From NCBI RefSeq assembly GCF_042453785.1, contig NC_091664.1, positions 30,986,501 through 31,050,500 on the forward strand: a stretch of 64,000 nucleotides of DNA, read 5' to 3'. Below are positions 43,449 through 55,200 of the stretch, in pieces; within the stretch, counting starts at the first letter, position 1, and every line of letters begins with the position of its first letter. The notes beneath the pieces are model-generated. The model did no database searches and was not told the origin of the DNA. It saw nothing but the letters and a program-made list of their open reading frames with translations. The position numbers and the translations under genes were made by a program. Source of the DNA: Malus domestica (Eukaryota; Streptophyta; Magnoliopsida; Rosales; Rosaceae).

Positions 43449-46059
43449 CTACCTACGATCATCAGATATAGTCTCTTCAGAAGAACCATCGCTGGCTATA
43501 ATAATTACGTTGTCTTGTTTACCCGCACGACGAGAATGATCCCTTCTCTGTTTCCCCGTCCCAAGTCCTACCGATGAGTAGTTGAAAAGAGGAGCATTTA
43601 CCTGCATTTCATTCCTTGGTACCAAATGTGATTCCCGACGATCAAAACCAGCAAGGGTGACATTCAACCTGTCTGAATGAGCAATTGATGAAACAGTTGA
43701 AGGCACAGTTGGGGGTGGAGAAGCAACAGCTTCTCTGAGCCAGTGGGGCAAATTTCCCTGTGGTCCAGTGCAAGTTGTGGGGACATCAGTCGATAACAAC
43801 TTGCCCCTCCGAATACTTCTACTTCTATTTAGAATACTAAATTCATCATCTTCATGTGTGTCCCTTCCCATTTCAAAACGAGATGTCCTCTTTGTGTAAC
43901 CAAGAGGCCTCCGGTGGTTTTCATTGCCATTGTTGCAAGTATAAGCCGAATTGAATAGTGGCCTCCTCGAGACATCACCTCCTCTACAAGCATCAACATC
44001 GCCAAGTGAAACTTGGGTCAGGTCTGCTGTATTTTCTTTCCATATTCCTCTTTTTGGACCCGAGAAGTAGTTGCATCCCAATTGAGGAACACAAATGCCA
44101 CTAAAAAGTTTTGATTGTTCCTCTTCCCACTGCTCAGCTAAGTCCCTTGCCACCCTCCGTGGTGAGAAGTGCAATCTTGGATCCCTTAACATAGCATTCC
44201 AATTGTCCCGTCCATATCTTCTCACACCCATCCATAGAAAATCCAACTCTTCTTCAGACCACATGGTATTATATGGCATATATTTGTCATGAAAACCACC
44301 CCCTTCATTCAAAGCTCTTGCTTGGCTTACTACACTGTCATGCATAAGCTTGTGCCTCCAAACTGATGGTAAACGGCTTGAAGAAGATTGGAGCGCTGCA
44401 TCTCGGATGAATTCTCTTGTTCTAATGATGGAGTTCAAGAAGGGAGATGTATTGAAGCAGGTATTGGCAGCACATCCTGCAAATATAGGTTTTTCGGTGG
44501 ATGGACCCAAAAACATAGGAGATCCTTGTTTTGGTTGATCATGTTGGCCTCCCAACTGAAGAACTTTTCTCCGTTCTGAAGCTACAGAAGCAACTACCTC
44601 AGGATGTGTTATCACCGGGCCAAAAATGCCACTGGTTTTTTCTTCTGGAAACAGCTGAAATGATATAAAATAAAATTATTTGGCAGGCAAACTATCCCCA
44701 AATATTCAAACAAGAAGACTTACAAAACGTACCTGCAGACATTTATTTTTGGAAGTATTCTCCTCGGAAATCAGAGAACCAACTTTATCATCATCATCTT
44801 TGCAGCTGGCACCAACTTCTAAACATTCAAATCCATCTCTGTGTAATTGTGAAGCTTGAGTTTCCACTCTTCCAGTTCTCTCAGCCGACATTTGTGGAGG
44901 AGACGGTTTATGTAATACAAAGGCATGATTTCTGCTAGTAGAATCCAACGAGTCCCCCACAGCTTTTGGTGCATCGGTGTCAGGTTGCTTAGCAGGACTC
45001 AAGTTTAAGTCAAAATTGCAGTCCACAGTGCCGCATGAATCTGCTAGTAAGAATGTCTTGTCAGTAAAAAAGGAATGTGAATTAATAGTGTTATTGGTTC
45101 AATAATGCATGCCTAGAAATTTATGAAGTCTTACCAGTTGGGATAACAGACAGGTCCAAGTAAGGAAGCGATCTGCCTAAACGAGGGATTTCTGTTGCTT
45201 TAAGATCATCACTTGACAAAACTTGAGCTTCGTCTATGGAGTGCTTCAAATCTGTCTCATGATTTACTGAGCAGTTTTCAGGGGAAGTTTCGTCACACGA
45301 AGCGGCATTAGCACAAACAGAATTACTCAATTTGGTTACCAATGAGCAATTGTTTTCCACAGGCACAGATTTGCTTCGTATATCAGACTTATCTGTATCC
45401 TTTCTCCTTTTTTTCCTTCGGCAGAAAGTAATCAATGGGGCAGTCGACTTGGTCTGCACAGCTGAATCACCACATGAGTTATCTACCTTATTTTTAGAGA
45501 GTGAATCAGTGTCTTCCAGGTTTGATACATTCAATCTTAGCGATATACCAACACATTTAGAGCCACCTTTTATTTCAAATGATGATGATGATGATAATGA
45601 TTTTGGTCGGACAAAATCAGCAGTCATTTCAGTGGCATTCCCTGTCAATCCGCAAACTAACCTCCCTCCAACATTATTATCATCAACCAACGCTTCACTA
45701 TTAGTATTTGAGGACGAGCCAAATTTCTGGTGACTTGACTTATTCTCCAATGATAGGTCCATAGAAGAGGATCCATACGTATCCCTTTCGGAGGGACCCT
45801 CATCGAGACTTGTCAGAAATTTATGGGAATTAATTGACAATTGTCTAGGCTCAGGTACTTTAACTTGTTTCTTATCCTCCAGTCTGCTAAAGTCTTTGGC
45901 TGAACGCTCTTCAATCAAATAAACTTGCAAGTCTTCTCTACATGGAGAAGTATCACTCGGAGCAACAAAAAGAGCATTATGGCACTCATGTCCCTCTACA
46001 AGACCTTTCCTTGATTGCCGCTTTCGCTTGTACGTTAAAATCACTTTGGTCCCTGACAT
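43449..46059 (-). CDS. SANT-domain nuclear protein related to the CHR4 C-terminus
   Basis: Three exons (45135-46059, 44733-45040, 43449-44654) give 812 residues with in-frame canonical junctions. The first part is serine-rich and low complexity with a basic patch ([10 protein letters not shown]), a likely nuclear signal. Exon 2 holds [10 protein letters not shown], an EAR-like DLNL motif. Exon 3 has a SANT/Myb-like module ([32 protein letters not shown], then WEEEQSKLF) and a motif [16 protein letters not shown]. From memory, both the SANT-like module and the LPHWLREAV motif occur in the C-terminal tail of the chromatin remodeller CHR4/PKR1. No chromodomain or SNF2 ATPase is encoded here, so this is a stand-alone relative of that tail, probably acting in chromatin through partners. 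Confidence 0.75.
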
Positions 46060-48000
46060 TGAAGCTTCTCAAGAGAAATCTTGCAGCAATTCCAAACCTT
46101 AGGACCCCATCCAAAAACACACTTCTACAACATGAAATATCTCGTTCTTCCGCTATTCATTAACATTTACAACACAGAAAAACCTGCAAAAGTTAAGGAA
46201 GAAGATCTAGTTAACTAAAAAGCAATTTAAAACTCATATAAAACACAATACAATGACAGATGAAGGCAAAAGATAGATTCCCATTCTATTCCCGAATGGC
46301 GATCAGTCTTACAAGGACTGCAGCAGATACCAATGGTACTTGGCATTTTTAAGCGCTAATATTTGCTAGCTAAAAGCATTTAAATTTGAAAAAACGAGAT
46401 TTTTGTTCCCACTTCTACTTTTCATATATTCCGTCTTTCTTTTTTCTTCATATTCATGATATTCATTGTCGTCAAACATAGGCCCTATAGTCCATGCGTC
46501 CATGTAGAATTTGACTACTCTACTGTAAATCCTGGGTTCTATATGCTAAGGAAGAGCTGCCAATTCAAAATTTATCCAAATCCAAAACCGAAACACACAC
46601 ACTTACGCTACCCAGCACACGAAAACCATACCTGTTTCCAAACAACAGATGCTATACCAAATTAAAACCCATAAAACATTCCAAGAACACAACTTTTACT
46701 TTAATATTCCACTTTGAATTCATGAACTTCAAGGAAAAGCTCAAAATTCAAGAACACAACTTTTACTTCAAGGAAGAGCTGGAAATTCAAAATTTATCCA
46801 AATCCAAAACCAAAACACGCACACTTCCGCTACCTAGCACACGAAAAGCATACTTGTTTCCAAACAACACATGCTATACCAAATTAAAAACATAAAACAT
46901 TCCAAGAACACAACTTTTACTTTAATATTCCACTTTGAATTCATGAACTTCAAGGAAGAGCAGGAAACTCAACCAAGAACACAACTCTTACTTCAAGGAA
47001 GAGCTAGAAATTCAAAATTTACTCAAAACCAAAACCGAAACACGCGCACTTACACTACCCAGCACATGAAAACCATACCTGTTTCCAAACAACACATGCT
47101 ATACCAAATTAAAACCCATAAAACATTCCAAGAACACAACTTTTACTTTAGTATTCCACTTTGAATTCATGAACTTCAAGGAAGAGCTCGAAACTCAACT
47201 AAGAACACAACTCTTACTTCAAGTAAGAGCTAGAAATTCAAAATTTACCCAAAACCAAAACCGAAACACGCACACTTACACTACCTAGCACACGAAAACC
47301 TATAAAACATTCCAAGAACACAACTTTTACTTTAGTATTCCACTTTGAATTCATGAACTTCAAGGAAGAGCTCGAAATTCAACCAAGAACACAACTTTTA
47401 CTTTAACCAAAACCCAACACGAAAGCATTACCTGTTTATAAACAACACATGCTCCACCAAATCAAAACCCATAAAACATTCCAAGAACAGAACTTTTACT
47501 TAAATATTCAACTTTGAATCCATGAACTTCTCTCTAAGCTAAAAAATTGCAGAGAACTCCATGTCCTCTGGCAATTCGAGGGCGATTTACACACATTTTC
47601 TCACATGGGTTTGCTAATTAAGCACCCAAAATGTTCCATTGAGCAGCCAAGCATTTAAATTTTCTAAATTTGTTTTTGTTTTCCAGCACTAACCTCGTTT
47701 TCCACGAAGCAATTAAAAAATTACCTCATTTTTCACGAAGCAATCAAAGGAAAATTGTGCAATTTCCACAAACAAACATACACTTGAATAGAAAGCATCG
47801 GATAAAAAAGAAGAGAGATGGATCAAACCGGAGCTCGGCGAGCAAAACGACGTCGAAGCAGTGCACCCACCGCCGGTGAGACCTCTGTTTTCTGTACAAA
47901 AATTTGAGTGCTTTACTTGCTGTTCCTCAGTAGAAAGACAGAGGAGAGGGAGAGAGCATCTATCAGTGACTGTGAAGTGACAGAGTGACTCATCGAAACG
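46060..48000 (-). other. 5' region of the SANT-domain gene, with a UTR intron
   Basis: The ATG at 46059 is followed upstream by a leader. The GC-richer stretch near 47820-47990 (ccggagctcggcgagc) looks like the true 5' UTR exon and promoter. The AT-rich DNA between about 46190 and 47800 would be a 5' UTR intron; its exact splice sites were not fixed. The intron holds a minisatellite. Confidence 0.5.
46540..47545. repeat. Minisatellite of about 165-225 bp units, five copies
   Basis: The phrase aaacattccaagaacacaac recurs near 46675, 46895, 47119, 47305 and 47470. It is followed each time by tttactttaatattccactt or a close variant, and a shared caaggaagagct block. Spacing shrinks from about 220 to 165 bp because later units lack internal parts. 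It lies in the presumed 5' UTR intron of the SANT-domain gene. Confidence 0.9.
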
Positions 48001-48285
48001 TTTCTTCTTTTTTCGTCTTTTTCGGCTTCTAATTTTAAACGTCTCCCAACCACGAGAGAAGGGACACCGTGACTTTTTAATTTAATAATATAATATAATA
48101 TAATATTTAATTAAATTTATTTTATATAAATTGCTCTCTTATATTAAAGAATGATTAATATCACGTTTAATACTTAATGTGAGTACAAAAAGTACAAAAA
48201 AATGTCCACTATACATAGATCAACGTATGATAAATTATTCATGTGAAAGAACATCCACTTGTTAAGAACTATCGGGGCATATTAC

Positions 48286-48514
48286 AAGCTGGTTTGAAAC
48301 TGTTTTTAAATAATTGAAAATATTTTTAATACAAATGTTTTTTAAAATTAATTTTTATTAAAAATTAAAGTGGATTTTCAAAAAGCACTTTAAGTGCTTT
48401 CTGCAAAAGCACATATCTGACATTCTGTCAAAAAACACATAAAGTGCTTTTGGAACTCAAAATCAATTTCACTAAAAACGTTTTCAGTTATTTTAAAAAC
48501 ACTTCCAAACGAAT
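48286..48514. mobile_element. hAT-like MITE, 229 bp
   Basis: The ends are inverted (ggtttgaaactgtttttaaa on the left; tatttt aaaaacacttccaaac on the right) around an AT-rich centre with a second small palindrome (aagcactttaagtgctt). It is flanked by near-identical 8-bp repeats, catattac (48278-48285) and catataac (48515-48522). It is non-coding and lies between the SANT gene and the ferrochelatase gene. Confidence 0.75.
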
Positions 48515-48522
48515 CATATAAC

Positions 48523-49262
48523 GGTAACATATTGTGAAAATGGTAGAATAGATATATAATATTGTATACCTAACGTCAATGGATATACCGTCCTCAATAT
48601 CGTGAGATTATGCTCGTGTCATGTGACCTTCTCCTCTCTGTCTTGCACGGTTTAATATTAGTTTGCTGTAGTTTAGTCAGAGTGATGTTATCCATACACA
48701 TTTTTGTCTCCCACACATCCCTTGTTAATTTATGTGCTTTGATTTTTTTTCGATTCATTCACATTCGATCCAACAGTTAAAAATAATCATCATATACATA
48801 TATATATATATATAACAATGTGCGCACATTAACGTTCAAACTAGACGAAAATAACCAAAAACCATGTAAGGTTGGTTCCTACTCAACCAGTAATCATCTG
48901 CCTAAGTGCACAAATTGCTTTGAATATTTGAATTTAGGCTAGCTTCTTGCCATTGAACAACGAGAGTTCAACCCCAAGAAAACGTGTCAAAGTAGAGCTC
49001 AAAACTTTCACAGAACATTGTGCGATACGAATTACAGACGATTTATACATCATACAAGTTTTCAACTTTTTTCCCCACAGAGTGCTGCACCTGGACAGCT
49101 GAAATCCGATCGTGTAAGCGGGACTCAAATGCATCAGTATGTAACTTACATGTATGGGAGGAGAGAAAAAAGGAGGCTCGATGCTATGAAGAGGTACATT
49201 TAAGTAAGATATAGAAAGAAGAAGAGGGCAAGGGAGAGGGGAGAAAGATATAGAGGTTAGAT
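48523..49262. other. Spacer and ferrochelatase 3' region
   Basis: No gene is seen. The last 300 bases or so are the likely 3' UTR of the minus-strand ferrochelatase. A short (TA)n run lies near 48797-48815. Confidence 0.5.
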
Positions 49263-52200
49263 TTAACGATGTAAGGGCAATATACCCCATTGGTGCAGAA
49301 ACCCTTCCCCGGTGGTGACTTCTAGGACCAGAAGAACCACCACTGCCAACATAGCTGCTCTTCCGTTCCAAGTCTCGGCACTTTTTGTCCAACCCCATTC
49401 CCAAACTGTCACAGGTGCCGGTAGCTCCCTACGCTGTGAATCATATGTCGCTAACAACTCTTCCACACTCCCAAGTGGAACTAAAGACTGCAATAAAATA
49501 CCCGAACCACCATCCAAAGACAAACAAATGAAAACTGATACTATAAAACAGCAGGGACAAACAAATGAAAACTGATACTATTAAGTCAGATTCTGCCACC
49601 ACCCATGCACTCAAGCATGCAGACGGCACACACGACACAACATTGTTCAGGAGAGAGTTTACCTGTCGAGCTTCAATATGTGAGACTGCCATAGCTCCAA
49701 CATATGGCAAGCTCTCAATCACCGCATCTGCCAAGTCGGAAATGAAGGTGGGTTCACATCCTAGTGCGGGAACACGCCCCCAAACCTCTATACCAGATTT
49801 CAGAGCCAATTCTTTGTACTCAACATCGATTTCTTCTAGAGTTTCAATATGCTCACTGACAAAGCTGTGGATCAGGCATCAAACTTTCATGACACGGAAC
49901 TAATTTCCACAATTCATACATATGTTCGAATGTGGAATGGGTTTAATGACACGGAACTAATTTCCACAATATGAGAGAGGATGCAGTTAATATACAGCTA
50001 GCAATGGGGGAAACAAAAGATGACAACAATTACCTTATTGGGACTGCCAGCAACCTTTTAACTCCCTTCTGCCCAAGCTCAATTATTGTCTCATCCGTGT
50101 AAGGTTTTAACCACTCCACAGGTCCAACTCTGCTCTGTAAGAACATTCACTAACTATCAACCAAGTCACAGAGAATATATCGTGGATGTATAAGACAGAT
50201 ATGGAATACAATAAATAAATCTAAACAAAAAATGATAAGTACATGATATTTGAAAAACCTATCCCTATTCATGAAAGCCCTAACGTATACCTATTCATGT
50301 TTCCTAGGATTTATTTAGATATTATTTCCGATTTTGAATTAGTATTTTGTTTGCTTGTTTATCAAGGATCACTTTCTGATGTACTTCTTTAAGAAAAAAA
50401 CTCTTAAGTATACATGCGCATAAGGGGTTACAACAACTGCTACTTCTTTTATTTACATAAATATATTGTCCAGAATTGCTTTGCACTCTTCCACCTCTCC
50501 ATCACTGCGGACACAAGTCACAACTCAATGGCCACCGCATCTGCACTAAGCAAGTTCTAGTTTCCCTTTCTTCTCATATATTATGATGTTTTGATTTGTT
50601 CCATGACTCTTCTCTTCATTTGAACATACTTACCAGAATGTTTGGAATTTAAAAGACAAAAAGAGCTCTAGATAAAGTGAACTTTAACTATTGATAGTTC
50701 TAAATGTGAAGATAATTAAAATTAGATCAAATTAAAAGCACAAACACACCTGATAGGCAAGGGTGTACGCATTAGTTATCTTTCTCGTTTCCAACTCTTC
50801 CATTATCAAATCTATGCATTCCTCCATCTCAGCCTTGTATGGATCACCAGCCTCTTCCACATATGCAAGTGGCACCCCATGTGCGCTAAAGAATATCATT
50901 ACCTGCAATGCACATTACTAAATAAGCACACTGACATTTACACCAGTATGATATGACAAGTAATTTCGTTTTGGAACTTCGGTGTCAGTAAGAGAAAAGC
51001 TACAGCAGAACAGAAAAAAATTGAATATTATACCATACATTTATACACCAAAACTGAAGAGGACATAACCGTAGTCTCCCAACAACAACAACAACAACAA
51101 CAAAGCCTTTTCCCACTAAGTGGGGTCGGCTATATGAATCCTAGAACGCCATTGCGCTCGGTTTTGTGTCATGTCCTCCGTTAGATCCAAGTGCTCTAAG
51201 TCTTTTCTTAGAGTCTCTTCCAAAGTTGTCCTAGGTCTTCCTCTACCCCTTCGGCCCTGAACCTCTGTCCCGTAGTCACATCTTCGAACCGGAGCGTCAG
51301 TCGGCCTTCTTTGCACATGTTCAAAATCACCGGAGCCGATTTTCTCTCATCTTTCCTACAATTTCGGCTACTCCTACTTTACCTCGGATATCTTCATTCC
51401 CAATCTTATCCTTTCTCGTGTGCCCACACATCCCACGAAGCATCCTCATCTCCGCTACACCCATTTTGTGTACGTGTTGATGCTTCACCACCCAACATTC
51501 TGTGCCATACAACATCGCTAGCCTTATTGCCGTCCTATAAAATTTTCCCTTGAGCTTCAGTGGCCTACGACGGTCACACAACACGCCGGATGCACTCTTT
51601 CCATCCAGCTCGTATTCTATGGTTGAGATCTCCATCTAATTCTCCGTTCTCTTGCAAGATAGATCCTAGGTAGCGAAAACGATCGCTTTTTGTGATCTTC
51701 GCTAGATTGCTCCGGTCATTAGTGTGGATAAGTATATAAATGGATAGAGATAGGAAAGCAAACACAAGATGTACGTGGTTCACCCAGATTGGCTACGTCC
51801 ACGGAATAGAAGAGTTCTCATTAATTGTGAAGGGTTTACACAAGTACATAGGTTCAAGCTCTCATTTAGTGAGTACAAGTGAATGATTTAGTACAAATGA
51901 CATTAGGAAATATTGTGGGAGAATGATCTCGTAATCACGAAACTTCTAAGTATCGGAGTGTGGTGTCGTCTTGACTTGCCTTATCTGTCTCATAGGTAGA
52001 TGTGGCATCTTCTCTGGAAGTACTCTTCCTCCATCCAGGGGTGGTATCTTTAACTGGTGGAGATGCACAAGGTAATGTATCAATTTCACTTGAAGCTTAC
52101 TTGTAGTTTCAGGCTTGGTCAAGCGCGATACAAACCATGTAGTAGGAGTCCCCCAAGTCGCCGAGCTAGGGGGTCTGCTGAAAGAGGTGACAGACAAGGT

Positions 52201-55200
52201 AAGCAATCAGAGCTCCGACTGATTGTTCACCTTCTCCCCATCTTGCAGCAGCATGAAGGATAAAGAGAAGAAAAATGAGAAGAGATGATATGAGATACTT
52301 TTGCTTTTGAAGAAGTAACTTTCCACAGGCTTATTCTTGAACTGAGCTGGAGGGTTTTCTGGTTTCCTCCAGAGTATAAGGCCGACTGAAGAATTTGAGG
52401 GTCAAAACAAGTCCATCAAATCTAGAGTACGTTCCACCCTGCTGATATGGGATACTTTTGCTTTTGACAGAGTAATGAATGTATCGGCACGTGTGCTGTT
52501 ACGCTTGTCTCCACATGCTTCCTTGTATCCTTCGCACTTGCCCTATCTGTTCCTCAAGCAGATGCGGAATCTTCCCTGGAAACATAAGATGTTGAAGATG
52601 AGTACTCGAGAGCAATGCCAGGTAAGTAATCAGGTAAGGGGTTCCAGGCAGTCAGTTCCTGGCTGGAAGCTTGATTCCAAGTGCTGACTGATTGTTCTCT
52701 TTCTCCTTGTCTTGCAGGTAAAAACAAGGCCAAAAGAAAAGACAGGGAAAAAGCATGATATGGGATACTCTTGCTTTTAACCCTGATGATATGAGATATT
52801 CTTGCTCTAGTATAGCTTGTTTGCAGAGGTATTATCGGGGGGAAAGAAAGCTGAATATTTCGAAAGGCTTCGTTGGGAGTGCCCTCTCAGATATGATGAA
52901 GGGTTGAGCATTTTTGCAGGTCTGCCTGTCCGTTGGGGATGGAGGTCGACATATATAGGAGTCTCCCTAACAACAAGTAGTAATGCTATTCCTTTACCCT
53001 GCTTGGTCATAGCACGGTAGTGGGAGCTGCCAGTTTCACATGTTTTAACTCTGTCAGAGCACTTTGAAAAAGTGGTCTGTGGTATCTGGCTCTCGAGATT
53101 CGGAGAACGATGTCTCTTCGATTTTTGAGAAAGCAATCATGCTGGGGGTATGACTCTCGAGATTCGGAGAGCAGTGTCTCTTCGATTTTTGAGGAAGTAA
53201 TCATGTTGGGAGTCTGGCTCTCGAGATTCGGAGGGTGGTGCCTCTTCGATTTTGGAGCAAGCAATCTTGTTGGGAGTGTTGTCTCGAATGTGAGTAAAGG
53301 TTGGGCATGTTTGCTAGTCTACCTTGCCACGAAGCACAAAGGTTGACACACAGGGACTTTCCAATTATCCAGCAATGGTACTGTTCCTTTACCCTCTCTT
53401 CGATTTTGAGAAAGTAGTCATGTTGGGAGTCTGGCTCTCGAGATTCGGAGGACGGTGCCTCTTCGATTTTGGAGCAAGCAATCTTATTGGGAGTGTTTTC
53501 TCGAATGTGAGTAAAGGTTGGGCATGTTTGCTAGTCTACCTTGCCACGAAGCACAGAGGTTGACACACAGGGACTTTCCAATTATCCAGCAGTGGTACTG
53601 TTCCTTTACAGTTGTGGGTAATAATATGGTAGCTAGACCTTCAAAATTTATGTGTCTAAACTTTTGTTAGTGCTGTTTCTTTGCTATTCTTTTACCTTTC
53701 TTGGTCAGAGCGATGTAGTGGGAGCTGCAAGCTTCACGTGCTCAACTTTGGCAGAGAACTTTGGCAAAGTTATTTGTGGTACCCATGAGCTATTGTTGCG
53801 TGTGGGAAGTGGGTGATTGAACAGTAAGATTCATGTGCTTTCTACTTCACCAGAAGTCTTCGACAGAATGCCCATAATTTCTGCAAAGCTGAGTGTGCGT
53901 GTGACAGGTGTTGACAAGGCTAGAAAAGTAGGTGCCTCTTCGATTTCTGAGATCGGCCTTCGTGGTCTCTGAGCAGCCCAGCTTTTGAGAAAGCGAGCGC
54001 CTCTTCGATTGATTCGGAGAACGATGCCTCATCGATTTTTGAGAAAGCAATCATGCTGGGGGTCTGGCTCTCAAGATTCGGGGAGCAGTGTCTCTTCGAT
54101 TTTTGAGAAAGTAATCATGTTGGGAGTTTGGCTCTCGAGATTCGGAGGGCGGTGCCTCTTCGATTTTGGAGCAAGCAATCTTGTTGGAAGTGTTTTCTCG
54201 AATGTGAGTAAAGGTTGGGCATGTTTGCTAGTCTACCTTGCCACGAAGCACAGAGGTTGACACACAGGGACTTTCCAATTATCCAGCAATGGTACTGTTC
54301 CTTTACCCTCTCTTCGATTTTTAAGAAAGTAGTCATGTTGGGAGTCTGGCTCTCGAGATTCGGAGGACGGTGCCTCTTCGATTTTGGAGCAAGCAATCTT
54401 ATTGGGAGTGTTTTCTCGAATGTGAGTAAAGGTTGGGCATGTTTGCTAGTCTACCTTGCCACGAAGCACAGAGGTTGACACACAGGAACTTTCCAATTAT
54501 CCAGCAGTGGTACTGTTCCTTTACCCTTGTGGGTAATAATATGGTAGCTAGACCTTCAAAATTTATGGGTCTAAACTTTGTTAGTGCTGTTTCTTTGCTA
54601 TTCTTTTACCCTTCTTGGTCAGAGCGATGTAGTGGGAGCTGCAAGCTTCACGTGCTCAACTTTGGCAGAGAACTTTGGCAAAGTTATATGTGGTACCCAT
54701 GAGCTATTGTTGCGTGTGGGAAGTGGGTGATTGAACAGTAAGATTCATGTGTTTTCTACTTCCCCAGAAGTCTTTGACAGAATGCCCATAATTTCCGCAA
54801 AACTGAGTGTGCGTGTGACAGGTGCTGACAAGGCTGGAAAAGGCTGGAAAAGTAGGTGCCTCTTCGATTTCTGATATCGGCCCTCGTGGTCTCTGGGGAG
54901 CCCAGCTTTTGAGAAAGCGAGCGCCTCTTCGATTTTTGAGATCGGCCTTCGTGGTCTTTGAGCAGCCCAACTTTTGAGAAAGCAAACGCCTCTTCGATTT
55001 CTGAGATCAACCCTCGTGATCTCTAAGCAGCCCAGCTTTTGAGAAAGCAAACGCCTCTTCGATTTCTGAGCAGGCGCCTCTTCGATTTCTGAAGCTTCGT
55101 CGAGTGCAGATTTTTATAGGGGCTGGCATTAAGTTCCAAAGCACACTTGAATCTCCACCAGTAGAAGCTTCATTCTTGCACTTCTAAGATCTTGATTTGT

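Noticed and set aside
45332-45733. Plus-strand open frame opposite the SANT-domain gene
   Set aside because: Antisense shadow of exon 1; the minus strand has the in-frame splice sites and recognisable domains.
46456-47164. Open frames with repeated peptide text
   Set aside because: They come from the minisatellite in the 5' UTR intron; no start context or conservation supports translation.
53110-54702. Several short open frames repeating one peptide
   Set aside because: They are translations of the 217-bp tandem unit, with starts and stops set by the repeat itself.
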